Part shown: positions 6,616 through 10,704 of the stretch, one piece after another
Position numbering within the stretch: position 1 is the first letter of the stretch
How the letters are laid out: the number at the start of each line of letters is the position of its first letter
Source: an uncultured Peptococcaceae bacterium
GTDB taxonomy: Bacteria; Bacillota; Peptococcia; Peptococcales; Peptococcaceae
DNA: 10,704 nucleotides
Assembly: GCA_900556545.1 (NCBI GenBank)
Contig: USPE01000049.1
Coordinates: forward strand, 1 to 10,704
Direction of reading: 5' to 3'
Position numbers and translations under genes: made by a program
Notes under the pieces: generated by a model
Database searches by the model: none
What the model was told of the DNA's origin: nothing
Seen by the model: the letters and a program-made list of their open reading frames with translations, nothing else

Positions 6616-6644
6616 TTGCGGAACAATATGAAATTTGGTATAGT
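6616..6644 (+). promoter_or_regulatory. Sigma-A promoter of queF
   Basis: TTGCGG (6616-6621) and TATAGT (6639-6644) are separated by exactly 17 bases. Transcription would start near 6651 and leave a leader of only about 27 bases. That is too short for a preQ1 riboswitch, and no such motif is seen. Confidence 0.6.
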
Positions 6645-6665
6645 TAACTACAGATTCTTAAACAA
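6637..6665 (-). promoter_or_regulatory. Candidate promoter of the hypothetical gene
   Basis: On the minus strand TTGTTT (6660-6665) and TATACC (6637-6642) are 17 bases apart. The -10 box overlaps that of queF on the opposite strand and the -35 box overlaps the queF ribosome site, so the two promoters would face each other and compete. Confidence 0.4.
6641..6650. promoter_or_regulatory. Palindrome at the queF transcription start
   Basis: TAGTTAACTA is a perfect 10-bp palindrome that overlaps the end of the queF -10 box and the expected start point. The position fits a repressor site. It shares TAGT/ACTA ends with palindromes near the trhA and marR promoters. Confidence 0.3.
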
Positions 6666-6677
6666 AGGAGTGTGCTT

Positions 6678-7175
6678 ATGGCAGGCAGAACCCAACAAGA
6701 TTTGCAGGGCATCACCCAGCTTGGCAATCAAAAAACAAAATATCCCGACAATTATGCGCCGGAAGTATTGGAAACCTTCCCCAATAAACATCCGGAAAAC
6801 GATTATTTCGTAAAATTTAATTGTCCTGAATTTACCAGCCTCTGCCCTATGACAGGCCAGCCAGACTTTGCTACCATTTATATTTCCTATGTGCCGGGAG
6901 AACGTATGGTAGAAAGCAAGTCATTAAAACTGTATCTGTTCAGTTTCCGCAATCACGGCGATTTCCACGAAGACTGCGTAAACATCATCATGAAAGATTT
7001 AATTCGACTGATGGAACCCAAATACATTGAGGTGTGGGGCAAATTTACTCCCCGCGGCGGTATTTCCATTGACCCGTACTGCAACTACGGGCAACCGGGC
7101 ACACCATGGGCCGAGGTGGCATTCAACCGATTGGCAAACCATGATCTATACCCTGAAAAAGTAGATAACCGCTGA
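6678..7175 (+). CDS. queF: NADPH-dependent 7-cyano-7-deazaguanine (preQ0) reductase
   Basis: A 165-residue QueF of the short, unimodular type found in Bacillus. It reduces the nitrile of preQ0 to the amine preQ1 with NADPH, a late step of queuosine tRNA modification in the cytoplasm. Key residues are Cys56 in LCPMTGQPD, which forms the thioimide with substrate, the proton donor Asp63 in the same motif, the QueF signature ESKSLKLY (79-86) that binds NADPH, and His97-Glu98 in DFHED, which recognise the base. The length agrees with B. subtilis QueF. AAAGGAG ends 7 bases before the chosen ATG; an in-frame GTG two codons earlier is too close to that site. The gene stands alone: queC, queD and queE are not in the window. 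Confidence 0.97.
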   Translation: MAGRTQQDLQGITQLGNQKTKYPDNYAPEVLETFPNKHPENDYFVKFNCPEFTSLCPMTGQPDFATIYISYVPGERMVESKSLKLYLFSFRNHGDFHEDCVNIIMKDLIRLMEPKYIEVWGKFTPRGGISIDPYCNYGQPGTPWAEVAFNRLANHDLYPEKVDNR

Positions 7176-7217
7176 AATAAATAACACAGCTGTGTAAACA
7201 AATAGTGGGAAATGAAT

Positions 7218-7276
7218 AAAAAGAACTTTTCTGAAATGTCCGTTCACGCAACCGGCTACAATGAAAAGTTCTTTTT
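7218..7276. terminator. Long-loop bidirectional terminator between queF and the citrate synthase gene
   Basis: The arms at 7218-7231 and 7263-7276 are a perfect 14-bp inverted repeat (AAAAAGAACTTTTC and its complement) around a 31-base loop. T-runs end the stem on both strands, so it could stop queF and the convergent citrate synthase transcript. The loop is unusually long, but the perfect arms make the call likely. Confidence 0.65.
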
Positions 7277-7278
7277 TG

Positions 7279-7317
7279 ATTGCCGGTTTTCCTGCCTGTA
7301 TGGCAGTCTTCGGCAAT
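7279..7317 (-). other. Nested hairpin behind the citrate synthase gene
   Basis: ATTGCCG (7279-7285) pairs with CGGCAAT (7311-7317), and inside it CTGCC (7292-7296) pairs with GGCAG (7302-7306). The result is a two-tier stem with internal loops, 30 bases after the citrate synthase stop codon and next to the long-loop terminator. On the minus strand no T-run follows directly, so it may stabilise the 3' end of the mRNA. Confidence 0.5.
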
Positions 7318-7347
7318 ATAAAAATTTTACCGTTTTTATCTTTTTAA

Positions 7348-8712
7348 TTAATTTCTCTGTGATAATTCTGTGTAATCCTTTTCGCCGCCAATACTGCGGT
7401 AAGCAGGACGAATAATTTTATCTACATTGGTCAATTCTTCCAGTCTGTGCGCGCTCCAGCCTACAATACGAGCCATGGCAAAAATAGGTGTATATAATTC
7501 TTCCGGAATATTGAGCAGACTGTACACAAAACCGCTGTAAAAGTCCACATTAGCGCTGACGCCTTTGTAGATTTTCCGTTTTTCCGCAATGACCTGCGGC
7601 GCCAGTTCTTCTACCAGCGCATATAACGCATAATCGTCATAATGATCTTTTTCTTTGGCTAACTGCTCTACAAAGCCTTTGAAAATTAACGCGCGAGGGT
7701 CGGATATACTGTAAACAGCATGACCCATGCCATAAATCAAACCTTTGCGGTCAAATACCTGCTTGTCAACAACTTTTTCCAGATAAGCCCGCACCTGTTT
7801 TTCATCTGTAATATCTGTCACGTGCTGCTTTAAATCATTCATCATTTCTACCACTTTAATATTGGCTCCGCCATGCTTAGGCCCTTTCAGTGAGGACAAC
7901 GCCGCAGCAATTACTGAATAGGAATCGGAACCGGACGATGTTACCACATGGGTGGTAAACGATGAGTTGTTGCCGCCGCCGTGCTCCATGTGCAGCACCA
8001 AAGCAATGTCCAGCACATGGGCTTCTAAGTCGGTATATTGTTTATCCGGCCGCAGCATGCGCAAAATATTTTCCGCCATGCCCAGTTTTGGGTCCGGCCG
8101 ATGAATATATAAGCTGTCATCACATTCGTAATGATTATATGCCTGATAGCCATACACAGTCAGCATAGGGAACACGCTGATCATCATCAGGCACTGCCGC
8201 AGTACATTGCTCATGGATAAATCGGACGCATTATCGTCATAAGAAGCCAGAGTCAGAATACTGCGCGACAAGGTATTCATAATATCTTTGCTGGGCGCTT
8301 TCATAATGACATCACGGGTAAAGTTGGTTGGTAAGGTGCGCAGCTGCGCCAAAGTTTCGGTAAATTCCTGCAGCTCCTGCGAATTTGGCAGCTGACCAAA
8401 CAGCAATAAATAGGTGGTTTCTTCAAATCCAAAACGCTTTTCTTCTACAAAGCCCCGCACCAGATCATTGACATTATAGCCCCGATACAGCAGTTTACCG
8501 TCGCAAGGTACCTTTTCGCCGTTTTCGTTGGTGTCGTAAGCCTGAATATGAGAAATGTTGGTGATGCCTGCCAGCACACCCATCCCATTTTTATCACGCA
8601 ATCCTTTTTTGACACCATATTCATCGTACAGCTTGTAATCAATCCGGCAGTTTTCTTCACAGATAACCGCTTTCTCCGCCATGTAATTCATCATATTGCT
8701 TGTTTTGCTCAT
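7348..8712 (-). CDS. gltA: Citrate synthase (Si-type citrate/2-methylcitrate synthase family)
   Basis: A 454-residue citrate synthase that condenses acetyl-CoA with oxaloacetate to give citrate, the entry to the (often incomplete) TCA cycle and glutamate synthesis in anaerobes. The catalytic triad is complete: His280 in GPKHGGAN, His331 in GMGHAVY and Asp390 in NVDFYSG. His244 in MEHGGGNNS and Arg340 in SDPRA, with Arg423 near the C-terminus, bind oxaloacetate or citrate. The protein is longer than the roughly 370-residue Bacillus enzyme, with about 45 extra N-terminal residues, as in related clostridial proteins. 2-Methylcitrate synthase activity cannot be excluded, but no prp genes are near. 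GGGAGGT lies 8 bases before the ATG. It has a strong promoter, back to back with that of the divergent MarR gene. It is not the Re-type enzyme, which belongs to another family. Confidence 0.96.
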   Translation of the reverse strand: MSKTSNMMNYMAEKAVICEENCRIDYKLYDEYGVKKGLRDKNGMGVLAGITNISHIQAYDTNENGEKVPCDGKLLYRGYNVNDLVRGFVEEKRFGFEETTYLLLFGQLPNSQELQEFTETLAQLRTLPTNFTRDVIMKAPSKDIMNTLSRSILTLASYDDNASDLSMSNVLRQCLMMISVFPMLTVYGYQAYNHYECDDSLYIHRPDPKLGMAENILRMLRPDKQYTDLEAHVLDIALVLHMEHGGGNNSSFTTHVVTSSGSDSYSVIAAALSSLKGPKHGGANIKVVEMMNDLKQHVTDITDEKQVRAYLEKVVDKQVFDRKGLIYGMGHAVYSISDPRALIFKGFVEQLAKEKDHYDDYALYALVEELAPQVIAEKRKIYKGVSANVDFYSGFVYSLLNIPEELYTPIFAMARIVGWSAHRLEELTNVDKIIRPAYRSIGGEKDYTELSQRN

Positions 8713-8742
8713 ATACCATTACCTCCCGTGTCGTATGTGCCC

Positions 8743-8752
8743 AAACTAGTTT
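8743..8752. promoter_or_regulatory. Palindrome in the citrate synthase leader
   Basis: AAACTAGTTT is a perfect 10-bp palindrome a few bases after the expected transcription start of the citrate synthase gene (near 8757), a position suited to a repressor. The controlling protein is unknown. Confidence 0.3.
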
Positions 8753-8763
8753 CATATACATTT

Positions 8764-8792
8764 ATTTTACTGCAATAATTGATTTTTGTCAA
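8764..8792 (-). promoter_or_regulatory. Sigma-A promoter of the citrate synthase gene
   Basis: On the minus strand a perfect TTGACA (8787-8792) is followed after exactly 17 bases by TAAAAT (8764-8769). This predicts a strong promoter starting near 8757, with a leader of about 45 bases. Its -35 box is 3 bases from that of the divergent marR promoter. Confidence 0.8.
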
Positions 8793-8795
8793 TCA

Positions 8796-8824
8796 TTGAC
8801 TTTTGTTAGTATTAAAGTTATACT
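8796..8824 (+). promoter_or_regulatory. Sigma-A promoter of the MarR-family gene
   Basis: TTGACT (8796-8801) and TATACT (8819-8824) are separated by exactly 17 bases, each one base from consensus. Transcription would start near 8831, about 35 bases before the GTG codon. The inverted repeat at 8805-8827 covers the spacer and the -10 box, so a bound repressor would block RNA polymerase. Confidence 0.8.
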
Positions 8825-8827
8825 AAC
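8805..8827. promoter_or_regulatory. Probable MarR operator (8-bp inverted repeat)
   Basis: GTTAGTAT (8805-8812) and ATACTAAC (8820-8827) form a perfect 8-bp inverted repeat with a 7-base centre, a size suited to a MarR dimer. It covers the marR promoter from spacer to -10 box. Autoregulation from such sites is the rule in this family. The site lies upstream of the divergent citrate synthase -35 box, so an effect there is possible but could be absent. Confidence 0.65.
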
Positions 8828-8864
8828 AGTACCATTTTGTATTATAAAAAGAAGAGGTGAGTCT

Positions 8865-9308
8865 GTGGATACTCAAAATTCAGATCCATCCATTTCAGCA
8901 TTGCTGGAAATGATGCCTATGTACCACAAGATTGTACTGAACGAAATTGAAATGAAATCCATTCATTTAACCAAAAGTCCGTTTTTTATCTTATTGGCTT
9001 TGATGAGCAACGAATCTTTAAACATGACCCAGGTGGCCACTTATATTGCTTCCTCCAAAGAACAGGCAACAAGGGCAGTTGCACCGTTGGTGGAAGCCGG
9101 CTATGTGGATCGTTTTCATGATGAAAGCAACCGCAAGCTGGTATTGATTCGTCTCACACCTTCTGGTAAAACATTTCTGCACGAAACAAAAGAACACCTG
9201 CATCAATCTTTAGAAAAAAAATTTGAGCGGCTGCCCATACAGGATCGGCAGGATTTGGGGTCATCGCCGCAAACCATTCTGCGCATTCTGAAAAAAATGC
9301 AGGAATAA
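8865..9308 (+). CDS. MarR-family transcriptional regulator
   Basis: A 147-residue regulator of typical MarR length. After an N-terminal dimerisation helix, the winged helix-turn-helix covers about residues 36-105: the helix-turn-helix is MTQVATYIASSKEQATRAV (54-72), and the wing carries HDESNRKLVLIRLT with the usual Asp-x-x-x-Arg (Asp86, Arg90). LTPSGKTFL and a C-terminal helix complete the dimer interface. The start is a GTG, supported by AGAGGTGA 4 bases upstream; in-frame codons further upstream run through the promoter and cannot be translated from its transcript. The ligand and targets are unknown. The gene diverges from citrate synthase and converges on an EamA exporter, either of which could be a target. 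No redox-sensing cysteine is present: the chain has no cysteine at all. Confidence 0.92.
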   Translation: MDTQNSDPSISALLEMMPMYHKIVLNEIEMKSIHLTKSPFFILLALMSNESLNMTQVATYIASSKEQATRAVAPLVEAGYVDRFHDESNRKLVLIRLTPSGKTFLHETKEHLHQSLEKKFERLPIQDRQDLGSSPQTILRILKKMQE

Positions 9309-9363
9309 TGCTACTGATTTTTACAAGAAAAGATTGCTGCAAACTAAGTTTACCACAGCCTAA

Positions 9364-9408
9364 AAAACGACGTTCTCCAAACCCAGTTCATTTGGAAAAC
9401 GTCGTTTT
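9364..9408. terminator. Bidirectional terminator between marR and the EamA gene
   Basis: The arms 9364-9381 and 9391-9408 pair over 18 positions with one mismatch, around a 9-base loop. Six Ts follow on the minus strand and four on the plus strand. It serves the convergent marR and exporter genes. Confidence 0.85.
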
Positions 9409-9436
9409 GCCATTATATACACTTTTTCTGTTTTAT

Positions 9437-10342
9437 TCATCTTGCTGAAGCATGATCGGGTTCCGCTTTCATATTTAAAACGATAATTCCCGCCAAAATG
9501 AAAATAATTCCCATCAATTTGCCCAGTGTCATACTGTCTCCAAACCAAGCCACACCTATGATTGTTGCAACAACCGGCTCCACTGTAGCCAGCACCGCTG
9601 CATGGCTGGCCGCTACACCGGTCAGTCCTCGGGTATACAGCAAATAAGGAAACAAGCAGGCCAATATTCCCAACCCCAATCCGTATAACAAAACCTTGGG
9701 CTCCTGTATAAGAGGCAGCATCTGATTCACCTGGCTAAATGGCAATGTAGCCAATGCTGCCAGCACAAAGGTGTAAAATGTAATGGTGATGCTGTGATAT
9801 TTTTTAAGGGCATAGGTGCTGAATATGCTGTATAACGCATAGCCAAAACCGGAGGCAAGACCAATCAGGATTCCGTTCATCCCTATGGCATTGCCGCCGC
9901 TTATGCCGGTTACCAGCACACAGCCGGCAAAAGTCATCAGCACAACTGCGGCCTTGCGTACCGTAAATTTCTCACCAAACAAAATCACCGATAAAACCAT
10001 AACAAACATGGGCGATGTATATAGCAGCACCGCCGCCACCGATACCGACACCAATTCAATGCAGGTAAAATAACAATAGTTGAAAAACATCAAACTACAA
10101 ATTCCTGTCCCTGCAAACATCCAAAGATCCCGCCAGTCTATCCGAAACAGCTGCCTGTTGGTAAGCAATATATAAATCCCTAAGAAGATGGCTGCAATGC
10201 CGATACGCAGCAGCATAATCTGAAACCTGTCCAAACCAAAGTCCGACAGATAATGAAAATAAAATCCGATGGTTCCCCACAAGCTGCCTGCGGCTAAAAT
10301 ATAAATGTAACATAGTTTCTGTATCTCTTTTTTCTGCAGCAT
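9437..10342 (-). CDS. EamA/DMT-superfamily transporter (probable metabolite exporter)
   Basis: A 301-residue inner-membrane protein with ten predicted hydrophobic helices in two EamA repeats (about 12-145 and 157-291). Each repeat ends with the family motif: LYTSPMFVMVLSVILFGEK in the first half and VEPVVATIIGVAWFGDS in the second. Members of the drug/metabolite transporter superfamily usually export amino acids or other small metabolites with proton exchange; the substrate cannot be told from sequence. GGGGCGAG about 7 bases before the ATG is a modest ribosome site. It follows the DUF218 gene on the same strand by 52 bases with no terminator between, so the two may share a transcript. It is convergent with the MarR gene, whose control of it is possible but not shown by any operator seen here. 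Confidence 0.92.
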   Translation of the reverse strand: MLQKKEIQKLCYIYILAAGSLWGTIGFYFHYLSDFGLDRFQIMLLRIGIAAIFLGIYILLTNRQLFRIDWRDLWMFAGTGICSLMFFNYCYFTCIELVSVSVAAVLLYTSPMFVMVLSVILFGEKFTVRKAAVVLMTFAGCVLVTGISGGNAIGMNGILIGLASGFGYALYSIFSTYALKKYHSITITFYTFVLAALATLPFSQVNQMLPLIQEPKVLLYGLGLGILACLFPYLLYTRGLTGVAASHAAVLATVEPVVATIIGVAWFGDSMTLGKLMGIIFILAGIIVLNMKAEPDHASAR

Positions 10343-10394
10343 TTGACGCTCGCCCCATTTCTGTCAATATTTATATCAGTCAATACCGGACACA

Positions 10395-10704
10395 TCAATA
10401 CCCAAACACCCACAGCCGTCCCACTGCAGCAGCTTCCCGCAGAAAATAGTTGATACGCAGAACCGGCAAGGTGGTTTTGGCCGGCACGCCTATCATATGA
10501 ATCCCAGCCTGCTCCGCCAAAAGACTGGCGCGATACAGATGATATTCACTGCTGATCACCGCTACCTGATCCGGCAAAACGCCGCCGTTATCTGCCTGCA
10601 AAAGCGCCGCTGAATATTTAAAATTTTCTCTTGTAGAGCGGGACTGGTCCTCCAGCAGCAATCGTTCTCCTGCTATGCCATACTGGGTCAGCCACTGATA
10701 CATA
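10395..10704 (-). CDS. DUF218/YdcF-family protein, 5' end outside the window
   Basis: The C-terminal 102 or so residues of a DUF218 (YdcF/SanA-like) protein; the reading frame is open to the right edge, so the first in-frame Met at the edge is probably internal. Conserved motifs are EDQSRSTRENFKYS, then SSEYHLYRASLLAEQAG, and the typical ending NYFLREAAAVGRLW. These belong to the Rossmann-like DUF218 fold, members of which affect cell-envelope permeability (SanA) or bind SAM (E. coli YdcF); the biochemical function is unclear. The missing N-terminus probably contains a membrane segment and the first conserved strand (GxxxxDG type). It precedes the EamA exporter gene by 52 bases. Confidence 0.88.
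   Translation of the reverse strand, partial: MYQWLTQYGIAGERLLLEDQSRSTRENFKYSAALLQADNGGVLPDQVAVISSEYHLYRASLLAEQAGIHMIGVPAKTTLPVLRINYFLREAAAVGRLWVFGY

Noticed and set aside
7212..7415. 67-codon plus-strand frame after queF.
   Set aside because: It begins in the terminator, runs through both hairpins and into the citrate synthase gene on the other strand.
8788..8800. GTCAATCATTGAC, a perfect 13-base palindrome between citrate synthase and marR, as an operator.
   Set aside because: It is explained by the two opposed -35 boxes (TTGAC on each strand), so no extra regulator is needed.

Overview
The window looks like chromosomal DNA of an anaerobic Bacillota bacterium, probably Clostridia or Negativicutes. 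The evidence is AAGGAGG-type ribosome binding sites, sigma-A promoters with TTGACA/TATAAT-like boxes, a CwlD-type cell-wall amidase, HemW, QueF, TrhA and YibE/F family proteins, and short intergenic gaps with bidirectional terminators. No phage, insertion sequence, CRISPR, tRNA or rRNA was found. The genus cannot be fixed from this sequence alone.

Layout, left to right. Four minus-strand genes come first: a TrhA/hemolysin III membrane protein (113-766), the radical-SAM protein hemW (946-2079), a YibE/F membrane protein (2358-3512) and a secreted alkaline phosphatase (3519-5051). The last two are only 6 bases apart and are surely co-transcribed, phosphatase first. A 204-base divergent region holds a possible Pho box and separates them from the plus-strand cwlD gene (5256-5987). 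Next are a minus-strand hypothetical membrane-anchored protein (6118-6579), plus-strand queF (6678-7175), a minus-strand citrate synthase (7348-8712) and a plus-strand MarR-type regulator (8865-9308) divergent from it. A minus-strand EamA/DMT exporter (9437-10342) and the 3' part of a DUF218/YdcF-family gene (10395 to the right edge) finish the window.

Most genes are housekeeping and not functionally linked. The two places where arrangement suggests regulation are the citrate synthase/marR divergent region and the phosphatase promoter. In the first, two near-consensus promoters stand back to back with their -35 boxes 3 bases apart, and a perfect 8-bp inverted repeat covers the marR spacer and -10. 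The second is compatible with phosphate-starvation control. Several promoters here also carry short TAGT/ACTA palindromes, possibly a shared operator, though this is weak. I found no clear new multi-gene system; the best leads are the MarR operator region, the phosphatase-YibE/F pairing and the orphan 153-residue protein.
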